Positions 1 to 8,954 of a stretch of DNA of 64,000 bases are shown here, piece by piece. The stretch covers positions 3,596,001 to 3,660,000 of the forward strand of contig NZ_CP028271.1 in NCBI RefSeq assembly GCF_009914055.1, in the 5' to 3' direction. How positions within the stretch are numbered: position 1 is the first letter of the stretch; each line of letters opens with the position of its first letter. Source of the DNA: Mixta intestinalis. Its GTDB lineage: Bacteria > Pseudomonadota > Gammaproteobacteria > Enterobacterales > Enterobacteriaceae. Position numbers and translations under genes: made by a program. The notes below the pieces were generated by a model. The model was not told where the DNA came from and searched no databases. It saw only the letters and a program-made list of their open reading frames with translations.

Positions 1-815
1 AACAGAAGGTCGGCTATCGTCCGCGCATTCTGGCTGTGCCGGGATACGACACGGAAGAAGTGACCTCCGCGTTGTGCGTCATTGCGCAAAACCTGCGCGC
101 GTTTGTCTATGCCAGTTGTTACGGCTGTAAGACGATGGCTGAAGCTACCGCCTACCGCGCAACCTTCGCCTATCGTGAGCTAATGCTTATCTGGCCTGAT
201 TTTATCGCATACAACCCGCTGACCGGAGAGAACGAAACCTTCCCTGCCCCGGCGTATGCCTGCGGCCTGCGTGCGCTGATTGACAACAATCAGGGCTGGC
301 ATAAATCGCTTTCCAACGTGTCAGTCAGCAACGTGCTGGGTATTTCTCAGGATGTTTTCTGGTCGCTTCAGGCTGAAGACAGCGACGCGAACGAACTGAA
401 CAACAAGGAGATCACGACGCTCATCAAGCGTAACGGTTTCCGGTTCTGGGGAAACCGCGTCACGGATACCAAAGATTACATCTTTGAGGTTTATACCCGT
501 ACCGCCCAGATTCTGGCTGACAGCATTGCGGAAGCGCAGTTTGAGGCCATTGACGAGCCGCTTACCCCGGCCAACGTCAAGGACGTGGTCAGCGGTATCA
601 GCGGGAAACTCAGCTCATTGGTGACGCAGGGGCGGCTAATCGGCGCTGAATGCTGGTTTGATATCCTGGATAACCCGACAACCGGTCTCCGTCAGGGTCA
701 GGTGCGCATTCGCTATAAATATACGCCGGTTCCGCCGATGGAGGATCTGACGATGTACCAGACCTTCACTGATGAATACTTTGAATCGGCGTTCTCTTCG
801 CTGGGAGGTGCATAA
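1..815 (+). CDS. FI: Tail sheath protein gpFI, 3' part
   Basis: Contractile tail sheath subunit of a P2-like myovirus. The open frame enters from the left edge (frame from base 3), reading QKVGYRPRILAVPGYD, which matches the middle of P2 gpFI, so the start lies outside the window. P2 FI is about 396 aa; roughly 271 codons are visible. It ends with TAA at 813-815 and FII starts at the next base, preceded by GGGAGG. A GTG at 36 is internal, not a start. It heads the + strand operon FI-FII-E-T-U. Confidence 0.95.
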   Translation, partial: QKVGYRPRILAVPGYDTEEVTSALCVIAQNLRAFVYASCYGCKTMAEATAYRATFAYRELMLIWPDFIAYNPLTGENETFPAPAYACGLRALIDNNQGWHKSLSNVSVSNVLGISQDVFWSLQAEDSDANELNNKEITTLIKRNGFRFWGNRVTDTKDYIFEVYTRTAQILADSIAEAQFEAIDEPLTPANVKDVVSGISGKLSSLVTQGRLIGAECWFDILDNPTTGLRQGQVRIRYKYTPVPPMEDLTMYQTFTDEYFESAFSSLGGA

Positions 816-1331
816 ATGGCGGTCCCTCACAAACTGCGCCTGTTCACCTGCTTTGTGAACGGCAGCAATTGCATCGGCAAAGTCTCTTCCGTGACGCTGC
901 CAAAGCTGACACGCAAGACGGAAGATTTTCAGGGCGGCGGGATGATTGGATCCGCAGCTGTGGATCTCGGTCTGGACAGTGGCGCGCTGGATACCACGAT
1001 GGTGGTTGGCGGTCTGGTTCAGTCGCTTCTGCTGAACTACTGCGGCGATATCGACGAGACCCGCTTCCGCTTCGCCGGTGAGTATTACACCGATGGTGAA
1101 AGCCTGCTGGTTGAGGTCGAACTGCGCGGCCGCATCACCGAAATGGACGGCGGTGAAAGCAAGCAGGGAGAAGACACCTCCGTCAGCTACACGATGAAGA
1201 ACACCTATTACAGGCTCACCATCGACGATAAGCCGTTGTTTGAGTTTGATCTGCTGAACTTCATCTACAAGAAAGACGGCAAGAATATCTACCCTGACCG
1301 CATTACGTCTGCGCTGGGAATGGGTAACTGA
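816..1331 (+). CDS. FII: Major tail tube protein gpFII
   Basis: Forms the inner tube inside the contractile sheath. The 171-aa product has the P2 FII size (172 aa) and family features: an N-terminal MAVPHKLRLF stretch and a C-terminal half ending LNFIYKKDGKNIYPDRI. The ATG follows the FI stop directly, with GGGAGG just upstream, so the two genes are probably translationally linked. The product is expected to polymerise on the T tape measure from the baseplate upward. Confidence 0.95.
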   Translation: MAVPHKLRLFTCFVNGSNCIGKVSSVTLPKLTRKTEDFQGGGMIGSAAVDLGLDSGALDTTMVVGGLVQSLLLNYCGDIDETRFRFAGEYYTDGESLLVEVELRGRITEMDGGESKQGEDTSVSYTMKNTYYRLTIDDKPLFEFDLLNFIYKKDGKNIYPDRITSALGMGN

Positions 1332-1379
1332 TTAACCTGATAAGTGGCGGCACACCCGTGCCGCCCGGAGTATTCAACA

Positions 1380-1697
1380 ATGAGCAAAAAAAACGATAAC
1401 GCCATTACTTTGGCAAAACCCGTTGTTCGCGGCGATGAGAAAATTACTCAGGTAACGATCACGGATGAGATCAAACAGGCTGGCTCCCTGCGCGGGCTGA
1501 AGCTGGTTAACGTGATGAATATGGATGTGGATTCGGTGGCGATACTGCTGACTCGCGTCACGTCACCACGCCTCAAGCAGACCGAAATCAACGAAATGGA
1601 TACCCGCGATTTTGTCAGCCTGTCAGAAGCGCTCGTCCCTTTTTTGACGCCTGCGGGGTCTGGAGCATCGAGCGAGGCGGAGACGGAGAATCAGTAA
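1380..1697 (+). CDS. E: Tail assembly chaperone gpE (zero frame)
   Basis: Small protein (105 aa) that with its frameshift form E+E' chaperones the tape measure protein during tail assembly. The ATG at 1380 (MSKKNDNAITL) is preceded by CGGAG. Upstream in-frame codons to 1344 are not needed. The sequence KPVVRGDEKITQVTI and the position between FII and T are typical of P2 gpE. A T6G slippery heptamer lies near the end of the frame. Confidence 0.93.
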   Translation: MSKKNDNAITLAKPVVRGDEKITQVTITDEIKQAGSLRGLKLVNVMNMDVDSVAILLTRVTSPRLKQTEINEMDTRDFVSLSEALVPFLTPAGSGASSEAETENQ

Positions 1698-1858
1698 CAC
1701 TCCTGCGGTTCGACCTGATCGACGATCTGGTCGCTGATATCGCGGTTGTTTTCAACTGGCCGCCCTCTGAAGTCTTCACGATGGAACTGGGCGAAGTCAT
1801 AGCCTGGCGTGAGCGGGCGGCTGTCCGAAGTGGAGCCAGTGACAGTGAAAAGCCTTAA
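1380..1858 (+). CDS. E+E': gpE+E' made by programmed -1 frameshift
   Basis: Reading from the E start, a -1 slip on TTTTTTG (1640-1646) continues the protein for 70 residues in the second frame, ending with TAA at 1856-1858. The extension contains FNWPPSEVFTMELGEVIAWR, resembling the WPP...EWRE pattern of P2 E'. The fused product would be 159 aa, against about 142 in P2. The last codons overlap the T start (GTG 1845), as in other P2-like phages. Both forms are expected, the long one as the minority product. This frameshift is established for P2; here it is inferred from the matching heptamer and extension. Confidence 0.9.
1640..1646 (+). promoter_or_regulatory. -1 ribosomal frameshift heptamer T TTT TTG
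   Basis: The heptamer is phased as T TTT TTG in the E frame (codons CCT TTT TTG), which is the same slippery sequence as P2 E/E'. Slippage by one base moves the ribosome from E into E'. No strong stimulatory hairpin was worked out by eye. Confidence 0.88.
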
Positions 1859-4812
1859 TATCCGCGTCGCGTTCAGCGCGATCGATAAACTTACCCGCCC
1901 GGTCAATGCCGCCCGCCAGAGTGCGGGCGGTTTGTCTGAATCCCTCAAAAAAACGCAATCCAGCATTAAAGATCTGGACAGCCAGTCCCGCACGTTCAAC
2001 CGCCTGCGCGACAGCGTGCAAAAGACCTCCCGCAAAATTGACGACGCCAGCCGGACGCTTGAAGGGCTGAATCAGGCGCAGCGGGAAGGTACACAGCTTA
2101 CAGACAAGCAAAAAGCACATATGGCAGCACTGGCCGCAAAGCTGGAGCGCCTTAACTCTGCACGCACGCAGGAAATGGTTAAGCTGCGTGCTGCCTCACA
2201 GGCGCTGCGCAGCCACGGCGTTTCGCTGGTCGGCAGCGATCGCACCATTCAGAGCGCCATACGTCGAACCGAACAGTACAACCAGACGCTGGAGCGTGAA
2301 CGGCGACAGCTTGCCGCTGTCACGCAGGCACGGGCGCGCTATGACCAGATGCAGCAAACAGCGGGCAAACTTCGCGGCGGTGGCACGATGGCCGTTGCCG
2401 GGGCCACTGCTGCCGGTTATGCAGCGGGACGCTTTTTATCCCCCGCCGTTGGGTTTGACCGTGAAATGTCCCGCGTGCAGGCGCTGACCCGCATAGACAA
2501 AAGCTCCGTTGACTTTTCAGCACTTCGTGAGCAGGCCAAAAAGCTGGGCGCTGAAACACAGTTCACCACGACTGACGCCGCCAGCGGGCAGGCGTTTCTC
2601 GCTATGGCCGGTTTCACTCCGCAGGCCATTCAGGCCGCACTGCCCGGCGTGCTCAATATGGCGCTGGCCGGTGGTATGGATTTAGGCGAAAGCGCCGATA
2701 TCAGCTCAAATATTCTGTCTCAGTTCCGCCTCGACCCTAAAGAAATGGATCGCGTCAGTGACGTACTAACGGGGGCGTTTACCCGCACCAACACCGATCT
2801 GCAAAATATCGGTGAGGCGATGAAGTACGCCGGGACAGGTCTTTCTAATCTTGGCGTCAGCGTTGAACAGACAACAGCCATGATCGGCGTAATGGCGAAC
2901 GTAGGCCTGCGCGGGAGTATCGCCGGTACAGGTTTGCAGGCCACAATTTTCACGCCTTGCCGCGCCAACCGGCAGGGCAAAAACCGCGCTTAAAGAATTG
3001 GGCGTAGAAGTCGCTGACGCAACGGGGAAAATGCGCCCTGCTGAAGTGGTTCTAACCGATCTCTATAAAAAGATCAGCAAGTACGGGGATACCGATAAGC
3101 TCTCATTTTTCAAAGATATTGCCGGTGAAGAGGCGTCAAAGTCATTCCAGGCTCTGGTTATGTCGGCCGGGAGCGGCGAACTTCAGAAGCTGCTGGGTGA
3201 ACTGAAAAACGCCAAAGGTGAGGCACAGAAAGCCGCCAAAATAATGGCGGATAACCTTGACGGCGATCTCAAAAATCTGGACAGCGCCTGGGAAGGCTTC
3301 CGTATCCAGATTAACGATCTCGTCGATAATCAGCTTCGCGCCCTGACTCAGGGACTGAGTGACGTTGTGGGGAACATGACGCAGTGGGCGAAGGAAAATC
3401 CAAAGCTCGCCCAATCCCTGCTGGTTGTCGGTGGTAGCGTTCTGGCACTGACCGCCGCCATTGGCGGCACATCGCTGGCGATCGGCCTGCTGATGGGGCC
3501 ACTGGCTAAACTTCAGTTAGGTTTTACCCTGCTGACAGGAGGCAGGGGCATAGCCGGAACGGTTGCCGCTCTGCGAACACTCGGCACAGCTTCTGGCCCG
3601 GCAATGGCAAGCGTGCGCGGATGGGGGCCAGTTCTCGGCTCGTTAGCAGGGAAAATGCGGGGAGTTTCAACCATCATCCCCGCTATGCGTGGCGCACTTA
3701 TGGGGGTATTTCTTGCCCCTGGTGCCGCACTGGGAGCACTGACTAAAAACCTCGGAATGCTCGCCCTCCGTCTGACAGGTTTACCGGCCATATGGAGCAT
3801 GATCACTACTGCGGTGTCTATGCTGGGTACAGCGCTGTCACTGCTGTTTAGTCCGATTGGCCTGTTAGTAGCGGCGTTTATTGCTGCCGGAGTGCTTATC
3901 TGGCGGTATTGGGAGCCTCTTAAAGCATTTTTTGCAGGTGTATTCACCGGCATCATGGAAAGACTCGCACCATTACGCGAGACCTTCGCGCAGTTCAGCC
4001 CCATCTTTGATGCAATGAGCAACGGTATCAGTCAGGTCTTTAACTGGTTCAAATCTCTGCTTTCCCCAATGGAGTCCAGCAAGGAAACGCTGGATAAATG
4101 CGCCAGCGCCGGTGAGGTGTTCGGTAACGTTCTGGGTGGTGCGCTCCAGCTTGTTCTTACGCCTGCGAAAATGCTGCTGGATACGCTGGCATGGATACTC
4201 AAAAAACTCGGCGTTCTGCCTGATGAAGCCGAAAAAGCCAGGAAGAAGATCGAAGACGCGCAGCGTATGGCCGTTCTTCAGGACAAAATAGCTTTTCTTC
4301 AGGGTGATATTGCTAAGGTTGCACCGAAAAAAGCTGAGGTGAAAAACGTTCCGCCTGGCACACCACAACCCACATCACCGCTGACCGGCGATAACGGCAC
4401 TATGCGCCGATTGCAGAATATCGACAGCAACACCAAAGCGACAGCCGACAACACGAAGAAGATCGGCCCCGGCGATATCGTGTTTAAAAACCTGCCGCGT
4501 GCGCTGGCCGTTCGTGGGGAATGGAAGGAATCGCAGCTGGCCAGCACGGTCAGGAACAACGGGTTAAGCGCACGTCCCGCAGTGGTAGCGGCATCGCTTC
4601 CCGTTAAACAGGCGGAACTTCCGCCAGTCAGCCGCAGCGCCAGCAATATACCGGTTGCCGCTGGCGGCTTTACAGGGGAAATCCATGTACATCTTCACGG
4701 CGTTGACCGGCAGGACGCGCGCGAAATTGGCAGGATTGCCGCCGACGCAGTGAATGCCGAAATGGCCCGCCTTGCGCGGCTCAATCGCGGCAGCTTCAAA
4801 GACAGAGATTAA
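1845..4812 (+). pseudogene. T: Tail tape measure gpT, frameshifted near codon 370
   Basis: Tape measure protein that sets tail length. The start is taken as GTG 1845 (VKSLNIRVAFSAIDKLTRP) with GGAG at 1832-1835. The first frame stops at 2991-2993 after GTGLQATI; the second frame resumes as RLAAPTGRAKTALKELG. Removing one T from the TTTT run at 2947-2950 restores a single frame (ATI-SRLAAPTG) of 988 codons plus stop. The protein has an N-terminal coiled-coil region, a conserved segment around FTTTDAASGQAFLAMAGFT, and hydrophobic helices around 3420-3900. Either the tail operon is truly damaged or this is an inserted-base error; the short homopolymer and three similar cases in the window make an error plausible. 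Confidence 0.9.
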
Positions 4813-4826
4813 GGGGAGGCAACATT

Positions 4827-5315
4827 ATGATGATGATATACGGAATGTTCGTTTTTGAACTGAAGACACTGCCTTACCAGCAACTGCGGCACTCACTGAA
4901 CTGGCGTCATGTGAAGAATGATCGCATCAACCGATCAGCAAAATGGCAGTACATCGGCGCGGGTGAGACGCAGATCAACCTTGACGGGGTGCTTTACCCG
5001 GAAATTACGGGCGGAGACGTATCTCTTACCGTGCTGGCAACGCAGGCATACACCGGGCGTCCGTGGCCTTTAATCAGCGGCGCGGGGCAGATTTACGGGA
5101 TGTATGTGCTGACCGGACTACAGGCCACGCATACGGAATTTGACCGCTACGGAAAGGCGAAAAAAATAGAGTTTTCAATCAGCTTCCAGCGCTGCGATGA
5201 AGACCTTCGCGAACGCCTGCAAGCATCGTCCGTTGGCGATCTGCTTTCAGGGCTGAAGGATAAAGCCACGTCTGCCTACAACTCTGCCAGTAGTACGCTG
5301 TCTGGCCTGTTCTGA
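4827..5315 (+). CDS. U: Tail protein gpU
   Basis: P2 gpU-type tail completion/baseplate-linked protein of 162 aa (P2 U 159 aa). The start is the first of three consecutive ATGs after AGGGGAGG. Typical features are MFVFELKTLPYQQL at the N-terminus and a DRYGKAKKIEFSISF stretch. It is the last gene of the + strand tail operon. In P2 it is followed by D, but here a hairpin and the oppositely oriented tail fibre assembly gene follow, so D is missing from its usual place. Confidence 0.92.
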   Translation: MMMIYGMFVFELKTLPYQQLRHSLNWRHVKNDRINRSAKWQYIGAGETQINLDGVLYPEITGGDVSLTVLATQAYTGRPWPLISGAGQIYGMYVLTGLQATHTEFDRYGKAKKIEFSISFQRCDEDLRERLQASSVGDLLSGLKDKATSAYNSASSTLSGLF

Positions 5316-5334
5316 CGGCATCCACATAAAACTA

Positions 5335-5354
5335 AAGCGGGCATTTGCCCGCTT
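5335..5354 (+). terminator. Hairpin between convergent U and tail fibre assembly genes
   Basis: Perfect 8-bp stem AAGCGGGC / GCCCGCTT with an ATTT loop, 20 bases after the U stop codon. The run of T after it is weak (CATCTT), so termination strength is uncertain; its position between convergent operons supports the call. Confidence 0.55.
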
Positions 5355-5382
5355 CATCTTCCGGAACACACCGCCATAGCTG

Positions 5383-5454
5383 ACAGTGCTGCAGCACCGT
5401 TAAAAATGACTGTACTCGATACACATGGCCAGCACGGTTAGAGTCGGCAGTGCC
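5383..5454 (-). repeat. Dispersed 70-bp element, copy A
   Basis: This stretch shares AAAAATGACTGTRCTCGAT and TATGGCC-type blocks with 20531-20600, in the same orientation, including the flanking GTGC...GCAGTGC parts. Read on the - strand it can encode GH-x-x-R-x-QSFL, as can the other copy. It lies in the convergent gap between U and the tail fibre assembly gene, exactly at one border of the inverted tail block. Function unknown; see findings. Confidence 0.7.
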
Positions 5455-5469
5455 TGCCGGAATGAAAAC

Positions 5470-6066
5470 TTATTCCGGCTTATCCGGCCAACTGATATCC
5501 GGCGCTTTCGAAGTATCCACCGCCTGCACAGCTTTGATGTATTTCATCCAGGCTATCAGACTGGCTTTGTCTTCATCGCTGATAATGCCTAACTGTAATT
5601 CCGTCTGCCACAGGCTGATCGTCGTTTGTGCCTCTGCAAGTAACGCAGCTTTCTGTTGCTCTGCCGCTTCAACGTTCGCCGCGCGCTGTGCTTCGGTATC
5701 CGTCACCCACTCGCTACCGTTCCACGTATCGTAGGGCGTAGACGGTGCCAGCGTGGTAGTGCCCTCCGGGTAATCACCTGGCGCAGAAATAATCACCGCC
5801 TCACCTGTTTCAGTGCTGTATACCGTTTCACCACGGTGATCTGGGACATATTCCCACGCGGTAAAATCTGCTGTCCGGCAAATGGCAAAACCTTCTTTAC
5901 TTTCGCCCGGCTCATCGGTGCATGAGTTGGCTGGAATGCCAACACCAACAGCCAAATACTCAACAGATGCAGAAAGATATTCGCGTGTTTCACTGTCGAA
6001 GTTAAACACGGTGATATCACCAGCCACAGAGGCAACTAACTCACTGTTTAGCTTTGCTTTTGCCAT
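5470..6066 (-). CDS. G: Tail fibre assembly chaperone (gpG family)
   Basis: A 198-aa protein of the caudoviral tail fibre assembly family, needed to fold or attach the distal fibre. Recognisable are the central APSTPYDTWNGSEWVTD segment and a C-terminal helical half with QTELQLGIISDEDK and DISWPDKP. The ATG overlaps the H stop by one base (TAATG-type junction read on the - strand), giving translational coupling. It is last in the - strand late operon, directly facing U. Confidence 0.9.
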   Translation of the reverse strand: MAKAKLNSELVASVAGDITVFNFDSETREYLSASVEYLAVGVGIPANSCTDEPGESKEGFAICRTADFTAWEYVPDHRGETVYSTETGEAVIISAPGDYPEGTTTLAPSTPYDTWNGSEWVTDTEAQRAANVEAAEQQKAALLAEAQTTISLWQTELQLGIISDEDKASLIAWMKYIKAVQAVDTSKAPDISWPDKPE

Positions 6067-7106
6067 TATGCGGCCCTCACGATGTAATTAAATGCGATGT
6101 TTCGTGGTCGGTTTTCTGATGCGGTAGGAACAACGTTAGCCGCCGAAAATAAAACATCCTGCCTGATTATGCGGGAATTATCCCAGCTCAACGCAGTGCT
6201 GATATTATTTCTAACACCCTTATCTCCGTAAAATGCTCCACTCACGCTTTGAACATCAATAATTGCGTTAATTTCGCTGTTAACACGTTGCTGCCCAAAA
6301 CCACCTGTAATGTTCCTGATTGCATCGCCTTGTGCTGAAAGCATTTCACGTCCAGCATCAACCCCGCGCCCATCATCCCAGCCACGCAAAAACTCACCAC
6401 GGAGATCAGGCAAAGCACCGGAAGAATAAACCGCCGCCAGTTTGGGATATTTTGCTTTATCAAATACTGAGCCGTTGCATTTTAGCCATCCCGTTGGTGG
6501 TGTCGCCGCAGGCCACGGAAGCGGGAACCCGACAGGGATATATTTATCAATATCCGACTCAAGCAAATATTGCGTATGAGGATCAGCCGCGGCAACATGC
6601 GCAGCCAGTTGCTTATCCACGTATGCCTTAACTTCAATAACAGCATCATCAACATATTTACGGGTTGCCAGTACCACGGACGGATCTATTTTCAGCGTTA
6701 CCGCTTCGGTACTGCTGACAATCAGGATCACGCGAATCACCTGCACGCGCCCGCTGCCTTCCTGCAACTGCGGTTTATAGGTCTCTGCGCAGTTGGCAAC
6801 CGCAATCATATCGCCGTCTTTATCAAACAGGCCGATCTCACGGATCCACCACCCGCCTACGTCTTCCGGTATGACCTGTTCAGCAATAATCTGGTTGGTG
6901 TTTACCGGGTCAATAGTCAGCATGTTCAGTTGTGCGCGGCGCAGCTCATGCGTCAGCGCGGTCTGTGCCGGGTTCGGTGTCGGCAGCGCACCATTGCCAT
7001 CACCCACGGCCATCTGGGTGATCTCAACCTGCGCACCCAATGCCGTGGCGTTTGCCAGTTTTGCCGCCCCGATGTTGGTTAACAGGGCAAAATATTTAGT
7101 CGCCAC
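6066..7106 (-). CDS. H: Tail fibre protein gpH (short)
   Basis: Receptor-binding fibre. The N-terminal 150 residues match the P2 H baseplate-attachment domain (NIGAAKLANA, AVGDGNG, GGWWIREIGL). The middle has a short helical spacer (YVDDAVIEVKAYVDKQLAAH), and the C-terminus is a collar-type domain (LPDLRGEFLRGWDDGRGVD ... NIAFNYIVRA). At 346 aa it is about half the length of P2 H (669 aa), so the shaft is largely missing. The start is GTG 7106 with GGAG 7 bases upstream, overlapping the end of I, rather than ATG 7127. The C-terminus is expected to be host-range specific. Confidence 0.9.
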   Translation of the reverse strand: MATKYFALLTNIGAAKLANATALGAQVEITQMAVGDGNGALPTPNPAQTALTHELRRAQLNMLTIDPVNTNQIIAEQVIPEDVGGWWIREIGLFDKDGDMIAVANCAETYKPQLQEGSGRVQVIRVILIVSSTEAVTLKIDPSVVLATRKYVDDAVIEVKAYVDKQLAAHVAAADPHTQYLLESDIDKYIPVGFPLPWPAATPPTGWLKCNGSVFDKAKYPKLAAVYSSGALPDLRGEFLRGWDDGRGVDAGREMLSAQGDAIRNITGGFGQQRVNSEINAIIDVQSVSGAFYGDKGVRNNISTALSWDNSRIIRQDVLFSAANVVPTASENRPRNIAFNYIVRAA

Positions 7107-7710
7107 TTGCGATCTCCACGGTATCAATTAAATGGACTGCCGCGCCGGTGTAGTCGCCACCGCCCACGGATATGGTTTCAGGAAAATAGGGATATACGGT
7201 CAGCGTATCGCCGATATAACATCCCGCCCCGGCCTGGATATAGCCCTGCGACTGAAGCGAAAGGGACAGGCCAGTCAGGTGGCGACTTCTCGGCTTGGCG
7301 TCGTCAATAAGGCGCTCAAGCTCAAGATAGGTTTCCTCCGTAATCCCCTGTTCCTGAATACCGATTTCAAGTTTGAATGTTCCCGGCTCTTCACCGCTCT
7401 GCCACCACTCGATCACGCGCAGCAGAAAGCCGAACGGTTCAACGACGCGGCGCAAAGCAGAAATAGTGCCCTTCTGACGGTGAACCAGCCAGGAGGCTTT
7501 AATCACCTGCCTTTTGGTCTGTTCTGACCAATTCTTATCCCAGCGGTCAACAGACAGCGCCCAGGCGAGATAAGGCAGAAGATCAGCGGGGCATTCGTCC
7601 GGGTTCCACAGCTTGCGCAGATCAACAGGAATATCGGTAAGCCGTTCCGTCACCTTCTCCGTACTGCGCATAAAACCGCTGGCCGAAGGCGGCAGCATGT
7701 TGTTATTCAT
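7096..7710 (-). CDS. I: Baseplate/tail protein gpI
   Basis: P2 gpI-family baseplate protein that connects the wedge to the tail fibre. Diagnostic stretches are LRKLWNPDECPADLLPYLAW and LSVDRWDKNW near residues 25-50, and the C-terminal GDTLTVYPYFPETI / HLIDTVEI. The start is ATG 7710 (MNNNMLPP), just inside the J end; the upstream ATG at 7743 would extend it deep into J. It overlaps both neighbours, as usual for J-I-H. Confidence 0.93.
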   Translation of the reverse strand: MNNNMLPPSASGFMRSTEKVTERLTDIPVDLRKLWNPDECPADLLPYLAWALSVDRWDKNWSEQTKRQVIKASWLVHRQKGTISALRRVVEPFGFLLRVIEWWQSGEEPGTFKLEIGIQEQGITEETYLELERLIDDAKPRSRHLTGLSLSLQSQGYIQAGAGCYIGDTLTVYPYFPETISVGGGDYTGAAVHLIDTVEIASGD

Positions 7711-8599
7711 CTGTGCCCCCGGTCTCGATCGTGAAGGACTCACACCGCGCCGCCTGCGTATCGGCGATCACAATATCGCTGGCAGGCTCCAGCAGTTCCA
7801 CCCTCTGCACGCCCTGAACATGCAGCGCCGCCATAATGGCTGAGCGGGCAACATCACGGCCAATCTTGCCCTGTTGATTCAGCCAGGACTGAAGCGCGTC
7901 CTGCGCAGCGCTATGGATAGGTTCAGACTCAGGGCCGGGGTAGAAATACAGCAGCGCATTGATCTGATAATTCACTATCTCCGCAGCCTGAACGGTCAGA
8001 CGATCGGCAACTGGGCGCTTATCGTCAGCAGACAGCGCTTTATCCACCGTCGCCAGCAGTTCCACACTGGCAGTGCCGTCGCCTTCGGTGGACAGCACAG
8101 AGACCACCACCACGGCAGGCGACGGACTGATCGCTTTGGCGTCCGCCACTTTTCCGCTGGCACTTTTGGCAAAATATTCATATGCGCCAGTTGGCCCCGC
8201 CACGCTTAGCCCTTCAAACGCAGCCTGCGCCCGCAAACGCAGTGCGGTATCACTTTCCGTTACCGCGTCAGTAGTTGCCGTCTCTGGGGTGATGATCAGG
8301 CGTTCGGTGTTCAGGTTGCCCGCGAGATTATCAAGATCGGACGATACGGCATGGCTCAACATGCACGCCGCCGCACCGTCATTAATCCGCTGCCTGAGCA
8401 TCATTTCACGGTAAGCAACTACCTGGGCGATCACGTTCAGCGGTTCGGATTCCAGCTCCAGCGCGGCGGCAACAGAAGCCTGCTGTTCCTGCGGGAATGC
8501 CGCCAGCATGACGGCTTTGACCTCGCTGAGAATGACTTCAAAGTCCAGAACTTCGATAATTTGCGGCTGCGGTAGCTGCGATAAATCAACTGTTGCCAT
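7703..8599 (-). CDS. J: Baseplate assembly protein gpJ
   Basis: Baseplate wedge protein of the gpJ/gp6 family, 298 aa (P2 302). It begins MATVDLSQLPQPQIIEVLDF and contains YREMMLRQRINDGAAACML and the TP-type segment LIITPETATTD. The ATG at 8599 has GGAG 8 bases upstream and is preferred over ATG 8608. It overlaps W upstream and I downstream. Confidence 0.94.
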   Translation of the reverse strand: MATVDLSQLPQPQIIEVLDFEVILSEVKAVMLAAFPQEQQASVAAALELESEPLNVIAQVVAYREMMLRQRINDGAAACMLSHAVSSDLDNLAGNLNTERLIITPETATTDAVTESDTALRLRAQAAFEGLSVAGPTGAYEYFAKSASGKVADAKAISPSPAVVVVSVLSTEGDGTASVELLATVDKALSADDKRPVADRLTVQAAEIVNYQINALLYFYPGPESEPIHSAAQDALQSWLNQQGKIGRDVARSAIMAALHVQGVQRVELLEPASDIVIADTQAARCESFTIETGGTDE

Positions 8600-8954
8600 T
8601 GCTGCCACTCCTGAGCGTCAGCGCAGTGCCTGCCGTCTGCATGGTTTCGGTAATAATGCCGACCAGTTCAGCGCTGACAGCGCCATCCTTTGAATAACTG
8701 ATATTGATGCCGTTCAGGGCAATACGCGGCTCCCACATCGTCAGGGCGATCACCGCCGCACTCATACATTGCAGGCGCGTCACTTCGTTTTGCGGTTCAT
8801 CCAGCAGATCGGGGATCATGCTGCCGTAATCACGCCGCATCACCCGGCTTGCCAGCGGCGTGGTCAGTATGTCGCGTACTGAATTCCACAGCTGATCGGT
8901 ATCGGTAAGCTGGCCCGTGGCGTCCGGGTTCATGCCGGTATAACGGACTGTCAT
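8586..8954 (-). CDS. W: Baseplate wedge protein gpW (gp25-like)
   Basis: A 122-aa protein of the GPW/gp25 family that forms part of the baseplate wedge and nucleates sheath assembly. The conserved core ILTTPLASRVMRRDYGS and the D-E-P-N pattern following it are clear. Overlaps V by 4 bases (ATGA) and J by 14. Confidence 0.95.
   Translation of the reverse strand: MTVRYTGMNPDATGQLTDTDQLWNSVRDILTTPLASRVMRRDYGSMIPDLLDEPQNEVTRLQCMSAAVIALTMWEPRIALNGINISYSKDGAVSAELVGIITETMQTAGTALTLRSGSNGNS

Noticed and set aside
3513..4022. 169-codon frame on the - strand inside T
   Set aside because: Antisense to the hydrophobic part of the tape measure; repetitive composition mirrors T codons.
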